From Dentipellis sp. KUC8613 (taxonomy: Eukaryota; Basidiomycota; Agaricomycetes; Russulales; Hericiaceae), in the NCBI GenBank assembly GCA_002286715.1, contig NSJX01000045.1, positions 1 to 64,000 of the forward strand: DNA of 64,000 nt, given 5' to 3'. Of the stretch, positions 22,023-33,718 are shown piece after piece. The notes below the pieces were generated by a model, which saw nothing but the letters and a program-made list of their open reading frames with translations, searched no databases and was not told the DNA's origin. The stretch's first letter is position 1. Each line of letters begins with the position of its first letter. The translations under genes and the position numbers were made by a program.

Positions 22023-22960
22023 TTACGTTCTGCGAAAGCAGGCTTCCTTCGGAGATGTCAACCCTGTGATTTGCTGAAAATCTCGTATGATACTGCGATA
22101 GCCCTGTTCACGGCGTTGAGCGGCGTCGAGAACGTCGGCAGCTGTAGAACAAGCAATGGTGAGTCGACCCGAAGTAGTTGGACGATGGCCAGAGAACACA
22201 CACCTCTGTCTAGCACCTCGTTCTCACTCGGAACCTGCTGCTTCCTTTCAACCTGCGTGTGCGTGTACTGCATGATCCTGGACACCGAGTTCTTGCGCCC
22301 GGCACGACGTTTTCTGGCCAGAGCCGCGTTCTTCGCTTTGCGCCCTTCCTCGTCAACGGGGCTTTCACAGGAGGCTTCCTCGTCGTGGGATTGACAGACC
22401 GAGGAAGGCCGAGAGTCGACGGCTTTGCGCTTGTGTCCGCCCGAGGCACGGGAAACGGAGGAATGGTCACTGTGAGATGATGCTGAAGGTGATGATCTAG
22501 AAGTGGTAGGCGGTGACGGAGGATATACAGAGCTTAAATGATTTGATGGGCCGTATTTGGAGTCGTTGGCATAGGTGTAGAACATATCGTCTGCATATAG
22601 AGGGTCATAGAGAGATGAGGCGGGTGGTCGTGTTGAGTTTCTGTGATTTTGGTGAGAGGGCTGTTGGATAAACAGCTCCGACGCCTGACTGGCAGGGCTG
22701 GGTGTCGAGTAACGATCGGCATTATAACGAAGGTGGGGTTTATTCCTGGGCATCTCAGGAGCGAAGAAGTCGAGGGGAAATTCGTCCTGCAACCTATAGT
22801 ATACGTCAGTAATGAATGGCTGTCAGCAGAGAAAACGAACATACGATAGTTGAGGTGAGCCGTAGAAGCTATCTTCTGACCTGAATTCTAAGCCGACGTC
22901 ACTGTAAGTCATCAGAGCCTGCTGAACATGGCGGTCCCCGCGGTGATACATATTGGACAT
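22023..22960 (-). CDS. uncharacterised Ser/Pro-rich protein with a basic helical segment (274 aa), probably nuclear
   Basis: Exons 22845-22960, 22204-22793 and 22023-22141 sum to 275 codons. Introns of 51 and 62 nt are GT-AG and phase-matched. The N-terminal half is Tyr/Ser/Pro-rich (RYSTPSPASQASELF; SSVYPPSPPTTSRSSPSASS). Residues about 145-185 hold basic clusters (GGHKRKAVDS; EEGRKAKNAALARKRRAGRK), a good nuclear-localisation and possible nucleic-acid-binding region. The remainder is helical and charged (TQVERKQQVPSENEVLDRAA; QRREQGYRSIIRDFQQITG), ending ACFRRT. The KNAALARKRR stretch comes close to a bZIP basic region but does not match the canonical N-x2-(S/A/Q)2-x2-R spacing. A transcription-factor role is therefore inference only. 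It could equally be an unrelated basidiomycete-specific protein. Confidence 0.65.
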
Positions 22961-24085
22961 TATTTGGAGTGATTGGCGTCAAGATCGTCAAAGGATCGGT
23001 CGGTATTATCGGGAAGGAATACGAGTGATTAAGATGTCGTTAGGGCGTACCGGCGCCGGGAGCTAGTCTATGAGCGTGAAAGAACGGGGAAACGGATATG
23101 GGAATGTGCCCCTGGGTTTGGGCCGCGGGATTAAGTAGACATGAGCCAGGTGCATCTTTGCCCAAACGTGTTGCTACACAATAAAGGATGTGGCTATCAG
23201 TGGCGGAATGAGTATACGGTTGGCAGTACACCTCGGACAATTGAAGACAGGGGCCGAGGGAAGACGTATCGTAGTGGCCGAGTCCTGGAAATGAGGAATC
23301 GATCTGATGGAAGGTTTCGTGGAGATGGTCTATTGTGTAGGCTTCTGTACACGATTGCGCTCGACAATTGAATAGCAAAGGCAGACAGCAGCCTGTGGTA
23401 AGGGCACATCACAGATCTTGCTCTGAGGTTCTAATTCTATCCGGCGGTCGTTAGTACAATTGTGTCGATGCATGCCCTACGCAAGACATACGGATGGATG
23501 CAACCCTCAAATCTTCCACGAGATCTGAAGAATAGAACAACATGAAGAGGACCGACACCGCTCGCAAGCAATTATTCCCTCTGTGGAGTAAATGAGATGG
23601 TGGAATCGATGAAGATCCTCTCGGTACTTGTTGAAGTCGACGTGCCGATGGAGTTCGCTAAGAGCACTGTAGGGCTGGCAGCGCTCGAGGCTTCGTAGAC
23701 GTCGACTCAGACGTACCCTTCTTTGCCGACGTCAGAATATAGATATCATGGTTCCACCGCCGTATCGGAGAAAGAATATTGCGAAACACCTACTGATATA
23801 GCTACATACTGCAGATGGTGGCGAACTGCACTCGCGGGTTCGAGTGCAAAATTTGACCAAACGACGGGCGCTTCGAGTTAGCGCCAGGTCGCTGGATTAG
23901 CGCCCGCAGCTTGTCCGCATAAATACCGTGACGTCACTCCAGCACAACCCTTTCTTGAACTTCAACGCCGTCGACTTGGACAGACTGCAAATTATCGTGA
24001 GCTTCATCGTTGCTAATTTGTTGTAGCGGATCTTTAGACTTATTGATGTAGTTCATTGAGACTGACACCCTCCAGTGACTAGTAA
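22961..24085. other. divergent promoter region
   Basis: 1.1 kb between the basic nuclear-protein gene (-) and cmc4 (+). A minus-strand frame at 23040-23378 has no domain. Toward cmc4 there is a CATAAATA element and an adjacent perfect TGACGTCA palindrome. No gene is seen. Confidence 0.5.
23929..23936. promoter_or_regulatory. CRE/ATF-type palindrome upstream of cmc4
   Basis: A perfect TGACGTCA palindrome, the consensus site for ATF/CREB-type bZIP factors. It lies about 150 nt upstream of the cmc4 ATG and just after a CATAAATA TATA-like sequence at 23918-23925. Binding is an inference from the consensus. Confidence 0.35.
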
Positions 24086-24427
24086 ATGCCGCCGAAGGTA
24101 CGATATCTCCTTTCTGTGCCACAGAATTCATCAATCCACTCCCATTAGCAGGGGCCGGCACCGTGTCAGGCCGAAGGTAAGGCATTTTCAGAAGTATTAG
24201 CATAGGAAGATATCAATACTGCTCACCGTCTATTCTTTGCAGCTTGTGCACTCCAAGACTGCCTCTCGCGTCACACGTACACCCCCGACAAATGCGAGAC
24301 CCTCATGCGCAAGCTATACAACTGTTGCGACGAAATGTACAGGAAGACAGACGACGGGGGTGAATCGACAGCATGCCCTATGCCTAGCGTGGTTCGGCGA
24401 TGGCTCAAGACGCATCCTGGCACCTAG
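24086..24427 (+). CDS. cmc4: mitochondrial twin-CX9C protein Cmc4 (73 aa, 3 exons)
   Basis: Exons are 24086-24097 (12 nt), 24152-24176 (25 nt) and 24243-24427. Introns are 54 and 66 nt, GT-AG, and the reading frame is preserved exactly (74 codons). The product starts MPPKGPAPCQAEACALQDCL and has two CX9C pairs, C9/C19 and C30/C40, plus C14, C41 and C57. The segments DKCETLMRKLYNCCDEMY and ACPMPSVVRRWLK match the Cmc4/p8-MTCP1 family in length and spacing. Such proteins enter the mitochondrial intermembrane space through the Mia40 disulfide relay and are linked to respiratory-chain assembly. No exon is long enough to stand out as an ORF. A CRE-like palindrome lies upstream. Confidence 0.93.
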
Positions 24428-24550
24428 GTTCGACAAGGAGAATGAAACGGAAGAAATGATGTATGTATTATACCATGGCTAGCTATTCAAAACTTCAGCC
24501 TACTCGCACTCGCTACAGTAAGATACGTACATGCTACCCTCGCATACACT

Positions 24551-27500
24551 CTACGCCCACATAGCCTTGAACTTCTCTCCAAACTCGTTCACAGCGCCAT
24601 TGACCACCTCATAGACAGCCCAGTCCCGATCAGGCACCCTACTTGGTCGCGTTATCCCTGCATCCTGTCCAAGGGCCTCATTATCTTGCATACTTTCGTC
24701 AGTGGAATCGCCCGACTGATACCCACTGTCCACCGCATCATCATCGATACCAACATCCGCCTGAGCCGCGGCATTCTTCGACATCTTCATGATCAACTGC
24801 TCGAGGTCGCCGCGCAGGGACATTAATGAGAGGTAGAAATCCTGCAGCGCATACCAGACGTCTCCCCTGCGAATGCCATTGGCAGCCGCCAGAGCGGCCA
24901 CCTGTCCATGCATATAGAAGTCCAACAAGTAGGCGTTCAGCTCAAAAGCCTGAGCGGCATCGCCTGTGCGCGGCACAATGCGGTCGATGGATGGGATTGC
25001 ATGCTCGTTCAGGTACACCCCGCGGCGGACCGTCCGAGCGAGCTCTTGCACGCTCTCGAAGGTATCACCGAGGCCTGAGTTCGCGACGAACGCCGAGCGC
25101 ACTGCCGGCCGGATGGCGGTGTCTGCGAGATAAGTGCGCAAGGGTGAGGAATCGCGCTCTTCAGAGGAAGTCGACATTTCCCCGCTCAGAGGCAGGCGAT
25201 TGTCTGGACCGAATTCGCCAGCATGCTGCCGTGCAAACGTCAATGCGTAGGCTGTAAATATCTGCAAGATCTCGTTGCGGTGCTGCGCAAGGAGCGTCCG
25301 CGCCATGGGCTGCATCTCCGGCAACACGACGATGGAAGGGCTCTTCCTGACGAGCTCCTGCAAATTCTCAGAGGTGGTATACGCTTTCGGGAGGTACCGC
25401 CGCCCGAAGAGATGGCACATGAGGAGGATGAAGTCGCGCCGAGCGTCAATCGTGCTGGCCTGCGCGCAGATGGCATGCAAAGCCCCGCTCTGCAGAAGCA
25501 TCACAAGTGCGAGGTTGCTTGGCTCCGTGAAGTACAGATGGGCCGCCACGCCGAAGAGATTGATGGGTTTGCCTTCGCCGTCGAGCAGCCGTGCCCGCCG
25601 CAGGTACTCGACGCTGAAGCGAAGATGGTGGAGCAGCTGCTCGCGGCCGACGTCTGACCCGAAGCTGACCTGCGGGAGGCGGAGAATGCTCTTGATGGCG
25701 TTCTGCGCGAACGGCGAGTTGTCGGACCCGTGCAGGAGGCTGAACAGCCGCAGACAGAGTGTCGATGATAGAGGGAACGTTCCAGTAAGGCGTGGCAATC
25801 TGGATAGGATGAGACGTTGCACGCGGTCCATGGATAGGCCATAGAAGACCACACGACCCAGGAGATCATACCCTCGACGTCCAGCTCGTCCAGAACATTG
25901 TCGATACTAGAAAATCGTGAGTAATCGTTATCGCTGATAATGGTGACATTAAGTCTCACCGTGAGGGCCGTCAGGTACGGCGAACCTCCACAGAAGACGG
26001 TTGTCTTCGTTGGTGCATTGATGCCCAGAGCCAATGTGCCTAGGCCGCGTGTAGGTCAGTCAGATGGTTCTGACGATGACAAGAGCTTACTGACCTGTGG
26101 CGATAACAACCCGCAAGAATCCAAGTCGGAATAATCTGAAAGAAGACTTCAACACCACACCAAGCAGAGAAGGATGCACCAAGTAGCTTACCGTTCGACC
26201 AAACTCCTGTATGCCTTGTTCATTCCAGCGTGGTGTATTCCAACACCCCGCCACAAAGCGTCCAGAACCCAGTCCTGTGTTGATGACCACCGCCTCAGGC
26301 TCTGGATTTCGTCCATCAGGTCCTCCTTTGTATACGCATGCAGTTGCGCAAACGAAAACTGCGGCGACGGGTCCTTCGGATCGAACGAACTCTCCCAGGA
26401 ATGGGAATCAGTCTCCCTAGGGGCATCCGGGTCGATCTTCTGCTTGCTCAGCCGCTCGGTCGCCCGCTGACGCTGCTTCTCCTCGGACTTCCACTTCTCC
26501 CACTGATTCAATTTGTTCGTCCACTGAGTGCTGTTGCTTCTCCACTTTGCCTCGGCATTTTTGAGGCTATGGTAGATCTGCTTCGCCATGACCTCACAGT
26601 CGCTTCGGTCGAAGTTGAACAGAAGCGCGGGCTACGAGTGAAAAAAATGGATAAGATAAACGTGAACACAAGCGGTGGAAGAGATAAACTTACGAGATTC
26701 CCGGACGCATTTAGGTCTGCGAGAAGAGGAAGAATGCCTCTCAAAAAGGATGCCCTCTTCGGCGGCATGTTGAGAGCATTCGCGTCTAGCTTAGCGAGAA
26801 CTGGATCTTGAACTTCCGCAATGACCCTCTGGACAGGCGAAGAGGGGTCAGTGGCGTCCGACGTGGCGATAAGTTTGGCCAACATGGCCTTCATCGCGGC
26901 CTCATAACGTAGGATGTCCTTTTGCTTCAAGAGCCTGTCATTTGGGAAGAATTTGGCCGGATCCAAGCTCTCCAGATCGACGTCGAGTCCTGGCTTCAGA
27001 GAGACTAAGGCCTCATAGAGGCGGAGAAGATCCAGCGGCTCCATGGCCAAGTCAGGTGGGAGCACAGACGCCCCGAAAGAGAGCGTCGAGACCGGGTGGA
27101 TGAAGCGCATGTTCGCGCCGGGCTCGTAGCTGTCCAAGCCATCGAACGCGAATTTCTCGTCCTGGGGGCGCGGAAGGTAGAAGAACTTGCGGAGGTGCGA
27201 GTAGCGATGGGGGTGCTGGATGAATTTGTGAGGTATACCCTTGGCGTCTTGCACGCTTTGCAACCAAGTGTTGAAAGCCTCGGGTTCGCCGATCGTAGCG
27301 GAAAGGCCGCTAAAGCAGTACACAGTCAGTTTGCGCTAATGCTGACAATAATGCCGACAGACATGATAGGACACGGGGACAGAAGGATAATCTGCTCCCA
27401 CACGGAGCCGCCCTCATGCTGACCGATGGTGTGGATTTCGTCTAAGATGATGCTAAAGCCAACGTGTCAATCAGCCACTTCCAATGTCTAGTACTGCAAT

Positions 27501-30500
27501 GTCTACCGTTTGATCCGGGGTGTCCATACTCGGGCATACACAGGTGAAAGAAGCATGATAGCTAGCATCTCCGGGACCGTGATGAGGATCTGGCAGTTTT
27601 GCGGGTCATGCACTTTGAAGTCTCTTGTGTGGACTGCCCAGCAATTTTCTTGAAATTCAATGCGTGTCAAAATTTCATCAAAAAATGCAAAGGATGATGT
27701 ACTTACTGCCTGGCATTTCTTTCCGGAACCGTGCATACACTTCCGCCGCGACCTGATTGACGAGAGCTTTGGTTGGTGCAACATAGACGAGGATCCCATC
27801 ATCCGAGCCTCTGAGGACCTTCTCCATGGCATAGAAGCTGATGAACGTCTTACCAGCACTGGTCGGGGCTACAGTAGTGTTAGATTCATGTGCTCTCAAT
27901 GACATGCAGCCATAATAAGCTCACCGACGACCAGCACAGACTTATCCGCATCTAGGGAATCAAGCACCTCTCGCTGCCATGCGTCAGGCAGAAAATTGAC
28001 ACGCGTGTCATACTGTGAATCCATGCTTCGATCCATATACTCGCCGAAGAGCCGCATCTGCCATCGAGCCGGATGCTCTGCAATGTGCATGAACTGATGC
28101 CTCGACTGCTTGCTCTTCGATTTCAGCAGCTTCACGAACTTGAAACTGAGCGGGCGGTCTATAATCGTCCGATCTGGGACTGCTGCGTGAAAAGAGGGGA
28201 TATAGCCCGCGAAGCCGAGACACGTCAGGATCGCATCCAGGATCTCCAGGGCGGCAGATGGCATCGCGGACTTGTCATACATGTCCTTGGCCGTTCGCAT
28301 GATGGACAAAGCGTAGCCATCGTGGACGCTCGGATTGTCCTGCGCAGCATCCGCTATCCATTCGCGGATCTTCATGTCGAGCGAGTAGAGCTGCATCTCG
28401 ACCGCAAGCCACCCACGGTCGCTCTTCTTGCTGCGAAACAGGTTCTCGAGGTACCGCTGCTTCCGCGTACGGTCCATGTTCCCGTTCTCCATCGCAGCAA
28501 GGTGGCCTTGCCACCACTCCGCCGAGGCCTCATCCTCCTTGTCTTGCCTGCTCTTTGCATTCTCCAAGCGGATCTTGTCAGCCTTGCTGAGCGGAGCAGC
28601 CTTCTTCTTCGAGTGCTGCTGAGCAGGTTTCTGGCCGAGTCGCACCCAGTCAACGCCGATCCATTGAATAGAAGCGCACGGCTCACCTCTTTTACCGCCC
28701 TGTTCGAACGCGTCCCGACCGCACCAATAACCATCGGCTCCAGCAGCGCGCCTGACGCGCCTGTCAGCGTCGCAGCCAGCCTCTGCATGGACGCCATGGC
28801 AAACTGGTCCCTCCGCAGCGCCCTCATGCGCTGCCTCGCGTCCTGCGGCTTGGGAGCCTCGCCGCCGAGGTGCTTCGGCAAGATCGTCCGGCGATGCGCG
28901 TGCCAGTGCTTCGTGTCCGAAAATGCAGTCCCCTGGCTGAATTCGAGCTCCGCGGGCAGGAGATCGTCGGCGTCGTCGGCGACTGCGACGTGGACGGAAG
29001 CAAGCTCGGAGTCGAAGACCTCGTTGTGGAAGGGGAGGAGCGCGAAGGACGGGTCCTCCTCCTTCGCTTGGGTCGATGTCACGCTGGATGTCCTTTCGGG
29101 CAACGGCTGGTAGCGGCGGAGTTGAAGGAGGTTAACCGGACGTCTGTTGGATTTGGACCAGATGGATGATAACCTTGTGAGAATGGCAGGTGGTACGACG
29201 TCCTGGATGCGCCCGGGGGCTTGCTTGATTATGAAGTGGAGCAGGGTGACGAATACCCGGCCATCCACATCGATATAGGCATTTGTTTTGGAGACTGCGG
29301 AAGAAAGACCGAGGAAGGCTGTTGGGAGAAATGTGTCAAGAAGAGAATGCGATAGCGATGTGTCGAGTTCCTGCAGAGGTCTTCCGCGCTCCTCGACAGT
29401 CAAGCTTGGCAGGAGCAGACAATGCACCAAAAATAGATAGAGAAGTTCGTCGAAGAGAGGGGTTTGGTCAGGCTGCGAAAGAGAAGCTGCGAAATCCGCA
29501 AGAATGTCATCAAGGTTCGCGGTGGACACATTTGCGCTTCTCGGTGCATCGTCCCCGCAGAGAGATTTATGCTGGTTCAAGGCATCCAGGGCAGATCCCG
29601 ATATCGTCCAAATCTTACTTGGCAATTTCTTTCTTGCGTTGGGGTCAAACCACTGCTCGAAGACGAAGGAGAACATCTAGTATGAACAGCGCAGGGATCA
29701 GGGAACGAGACAAAGGAGAGAAGCGCACGGCGTACTTTGGAATCGCGGAACTCCATCCCGTTGAGCAAGGACACCGCAACGCCTTGCGTGAGCAGGTCAA
29801 ATATAAATGTCCGCTGGACCAAGACGGCTTGGGCAGTCTCCAGTGTGCTGTCTTCACCAAGGATGCCTCCGTCATTCGCCATGACGAACATAGGCTAAGA
29901 GTCGGTCAGCGAACGAACTTCAGAGTCAAGTCTTTCACATACTCGGACTCGACTTTGATACCTCAACCAATCCTCATCACGTACACTCTGGAAGTGAAAT
30001 ACCGCGATCCCGAACTTCTCTGCATGCCGCTGGAGATGGTTGAGAATGAGAGTCCGGGCGAGCGTCCGTGACGCCGTCACGAAGGCGTCTGCACCCGTCT
30101 TGATTGTCAGATGGCGTGTGTCTGCACGATGCCAGACATTCGATCGTTGTGTCAAGTCAATGACTGTTGAAAATATCAACATCGACACTCACCTGCCCAG
30201 AAAACGATATCGAACAACGCAGCTCGCTTGATGAGCTCGTCGAGAAACCCCTCCGTAGAATGCAGCGCATGCAATATTTGGAAACTCGGTTCTACACAGC
30301 ACCACTGCAGTCATTATCCCACGATTTATCTAACAACATGCAGCTCACCAGCTTCGCGTGCCAATGCAAGTAGAGGATCATCGAGGACGTGCTGCAACAG
30401 CGACTCGCCTACCGCAGACACAGTCAGCAAAATACTCCAGAGTGTGAACCAACGAAGGGACTGCGCACCATCCAGCACGAACCGCTCGCTCCCTGCATAA

Positions 30501-30646
30501 TCCCCGATCAGATCCATCCATCGCCCCCGCTTCGACACGCCGCGGTACCACGCCTCGTCGAGCCTCTCGACAACCGCGCGAGGGGACACAAGCCCGGACA
30601 CGGATTTGATGGAGGCGAACATCGGTTCCCTGTCATTGAGGTCCAT
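24551..30646 (-). CDS. DDX60-like DExH-box helicase (1751 aa, 15 exons)
   Basis: Fifteen exons from the ATG at 30646 to the stop at 24551 total 1752 codons. Introns are 53-90 nt. The N-terminus ([20 protein letters not shown]; then [16 protein letters not shown]) and the following region resemble the PIN-like part of DDX60 proteins.
Helicase motifs are complete. They are Walker [33 protein letters not shown], motif [18 protein letters not shown] (DEIH) and motif [15 protein letters not shown]. Lobe 2 has [38 protein letters not shown] and motif [19 protein letters not shown]. The C-terminal 450 residues, in one exon, are the Ski2-like helical region. In animals DDX60 is an antiviral RNA helicase cofactor. 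In fungi the role of the homologues is not established. RNA-dependent ATPase activity is expected, and a role in RNA surveillance or virus defence is inference. Confidence 0.92.
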
Positions 30647-31662
30647 TATGCCCAGCTGTAGTCAGGTTGTCGTTTTAGATCTGCAAAGCCAGCGAGGTTT
30701 CAATGCCTCTGTCAAAGATGGAGATGAAGATAGCTTTGAGGAGTGTTAAAGTGCACCCAGTTCCCCGCCCACAAGACTTTATACACCTACTGCACAACTG
30801 ACGCCGGAGATCGAGCGAAGACTAGAGTGCCAGTGGTCTTGCCCGCGCTGCGACGGCGTCTTCGCGCCATCCGATTCTGAGTCTGCTAGAACTGCAGCTG
30901 TCGTACCTGCTGCGCTGCACAAGCCCGCGAGTCGTGCACGGTACAGATAAGAGCATCAGCGTCCTTTTCGGCTCGTCGTGGAGAATCCTCTGCTGCGCAG
31001 AAGCTGCATGGGCCGATCATCTTGCAGCGTGCGCGGAGGAATGACGGTAACCGTATCTGACGCCGACTCGATGCGATTCAAGCTCGTTGTCCGTCACATA
31101 GGTTTTTTTTCAGCTACCGTAAGTACTGCGCAGGGCATTAGCTAGTTCACAGCTGATTGGAAGAGGGTAGTTTATGACCGGCAACCAATCTATGTAGTTG
31201 GGGCTTGAAGGATGTTAGCTTAGGGCAAGATGAAGGTTGAAGGAAAGAAGCCGCGGCCGCAGCAAGCGCCGTCAACCCGCACCAGAAACGTGCCAGTCCA
31301 CGTTGCGGGGCCCCAAGCTTGTCTTCACGAACTCACAGAAGACAATACTGCGGTGCACCGCAGCTCTGGAAGCATTGTCCTTCTAAAAATAAGTGTATGC
31401 AAGGCAACATCTTGCCTTCACTGTCGCTGTCTGCCACCACAATCCGGGTACGACGACACTCGATGCTGCTCTCCCACACATCCCATATCCTGTAATCCGT
31501 TTATATCTGAATGGATGTATGCGAAATGATCGTTGAACTAATGTACACAAGAAGCGCGACGCCATGATGCAGGGGTGCATCGCGCCATGACACCAGGAGA
31601 CAATCCACCACCACGTCTCCACTCCCAAAATGCCGGTCACATCTCTATCCCCCAATCCCTCT
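30647..31662. other. intergenic, promoter of the DDX60-like gene
   Basis: 1.0 kb between two minus-strand genes, namely the DDX60-like start and the protease stop. It contains a run of eight T near 31105. Short frames at 31230-31529 (+) and 31383-31655 (-) show no domain. The lower end is the protease 3' flank. Confidence 0.5.
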
Positions 31663-33221
31663 TCAAACAGTGGTGTAGTTGTTGAAGATGAGGAGGTTGA
31701 CCGTGTCGGCGGGGATCTCCGTCAGGAGGCCCTTCGACGCGAGCGCGACGACCGCGGCCTTGAGCTCGGGCGGGCTGAGCGTCTTGTACTCCTTGTCCTG
31801 AGCGCCGACGACGTGCTTCACGAGGCGAGGGGGAGGCAGGAAGCCGGTCACCCAGTTGGGCGCGAAGCTGTAAGCGGCCTCGTACATGCCGGAGAAGGAA
31901 CCAGCGAAAGGCGCCTTCTCGTTGAGCTGCGCGGGCACAAGAGAGTCAAGAGAAGGATCGAAGGTCGCGTGGGGGTAGATGGAAAGAAGGTATGCGAGCA
32001 GGCCGGCGGTGTGGGGCGACGCCATCGAAGTGCCGGAGATGGTGTTGGTAGCGTGGTCAGAGCCAATCCAGGTAGACAGGATGCTGAGACCAGGCGCGAA
32101 CACATCAACGCAGGGGCCGAAGTTGGAGAAGTATGCGCGGGCGTCACCGAGGGTGGAAGCGCCGACGGTAACAGCCTTCTCGGCGGCAGCGGGGGAGTAG
32201 TCGCAGGCGTCACGGTTGTCGTTGCCAGCGGCGACGGCGAAGTGGAGACCGAGGTCGACGGCGGCGTTGACGGCATCGTCGAGGGCGCGCGACTTGCCAC
32301 CACCAAGACTCATGTTGGCGACGGAGCCCTTATGCTTGGTCTTGCCAGTCGCCTTGAACTCGGCCTCGGCAGCATCAGCCTTCTTCTTCGCCTCCGTAGC
32401 AGCGAAGGTGACACCAGAAACGACATCGGACATCGTGCCGCTGCCGTTGGAACCGAGGACCTTGACCGCGATGACGTTGGCGCCCTTGGCGACACCGTAC
32501 TTGCGCGACGCGATGGTACCAGCGCAGTGGGTGCCGTGGCCGTTGTTGTCCTCGTCGACGTCGTTTAACGGGATGGTCTTTCCCCACGACGCGCGGCCCT
32601 GGAACTCAGTGTGGTTGGTGTTGATACCGGTGTCAATGACATAGACGTCGACGCCCTCGCCGCCGGCGGGCTCGTACTCGTACTTGGTGAAGGTGCCGAA
32701 GGTGAGGCGGGGACGGTGGCTGACACGCGCGAGACCCTGACGACCGCATCAGTCAGCCAGCGAACACGCAAACATACTCGCGGATGACGTACCCAAGGCG
32801 CGGACTTCTGAATCGCCTGCGTCCTCACAATCTGGTCGCGTTCAATGTAGTCGACCTCGGGCATTTGCCTGATGCGCTGGAGAACGCCCTGGCTGAACCG
32901 TCCCGCATAGCCTCGCACGTGACCATCATATACATGACGAAGCCCGCTCTCCTCTTCCAAGAGGGGGTCCTCCGAGTGGGCAACCTGGAGGAAGTTGTAG
33001 TGGTTGTCCACGGCCGCCTGCGGCAGATCCTTCTTCAACATTATGATGTAGGAGTTGTTGATGATGCCGTGGGGGGCTTCGTGCTCGGCGACGAGCACGG
33101 GTGCCAATACGACGGGCGAGCGTTGGCGGGGAACATAGTCGGGAGTGGTAGAGAGCGGATTGGCCACCGCGAGTGCCGCCAGAGACGCGGCCAAGAGAGA
33201 TATTGAGAGAGTTCGCGTCAT
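31663..33221 (-). CDS. subtilisin-type serine protease precursor (S8, proteinase K/cerevisin-like, 500 aa)
   Basis: Exons 32793-33221 and 31663-32736 are separated by a 56-nt GT-AG intron at a codon boundary (APW|GLARV). The precursor has a signal peptide (MTRTLSISLLAASLAALAVA). An inhibitor-I9 prodomain follows (INNSYIIMLKKDLPQAAVDN ... IRQMPEVDYIERDQIV). The peptidase S8 domain has the catalytic triad Asp178 (YVIDTGINTNH), His210 (NNGHGTHCAG) and Ser380 (ISGTSMASPHTAG), with oxyanion Asn315 (AAGND). A Lys/Ala/Glu-rich insertion (EAKKKADAAEAEFKATGKTK) sits before the SVANMSLGGG strand. About 95 residues follow the Ser motif. The product is probably a secreted or vacuolar endopeptidase activated by removal of the prodomain. 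Cerevisin and proteinase-K-like functions cannot be separated from sequence alone. Confidence 0.95.
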
Positions 33222-33718
33222 GGTGGTGGTTCAGAACAGGCCCGAGCGGGGAGCAAGGTCTCAATTGATAACGACTGTCCTTGTTTGCCCCTGTTTGCCC
33301 CCAGTGGCTACCCCCGCAGTAATGACTCTGCCTCTCCTCTCGTGCTATGCACCCAAAGCACACCATGTTGCTCCCGTTGATGCCGATGTTCGCCTCGGAA
33401 GTGGCTCAAAATAACCCCACCGTCGACGCAGACCTCATATGACACGTTCTCGGCTTTACCGACACGTTTCCGGCGCTCACTGCACCGTATAAGGGAAGCC
33501 AACAGGTCCAGCTACAGCTTTCGATCAAAGCCGCACGTTCAAGGGGACTTGGCTTGCTATGGGGCGCTTCGGAAACAAACCCCATCCACGGCCGAAAGCT
33601 AAATCACGCGATAAGATGTTGACGTTATCATGCGTGAGACTGTCCATCTGCGATGGATGCTTGCATGCAGCATCGCATTCTTATCGGGCGCATAGCAGGC
33701 GATAGCTGTAGATTATCA
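33222..33718. other. intergenic, promoter of the protease gene
   Basis: 497 bp between the protease start and the stop of the WD40 gene, both on the minus strand. Minus-strand TTATACGG near 33490 is a possible but distant TATA-like element. No gene is supported. Confidence 0.45.

Noticed and set aside
22204..22793. Possible canonical bZIP assignment for the basic nuclear protein
   Set aside because: The basic region breaks the required spacing and no leucine heptads follow, so the family name was not used.
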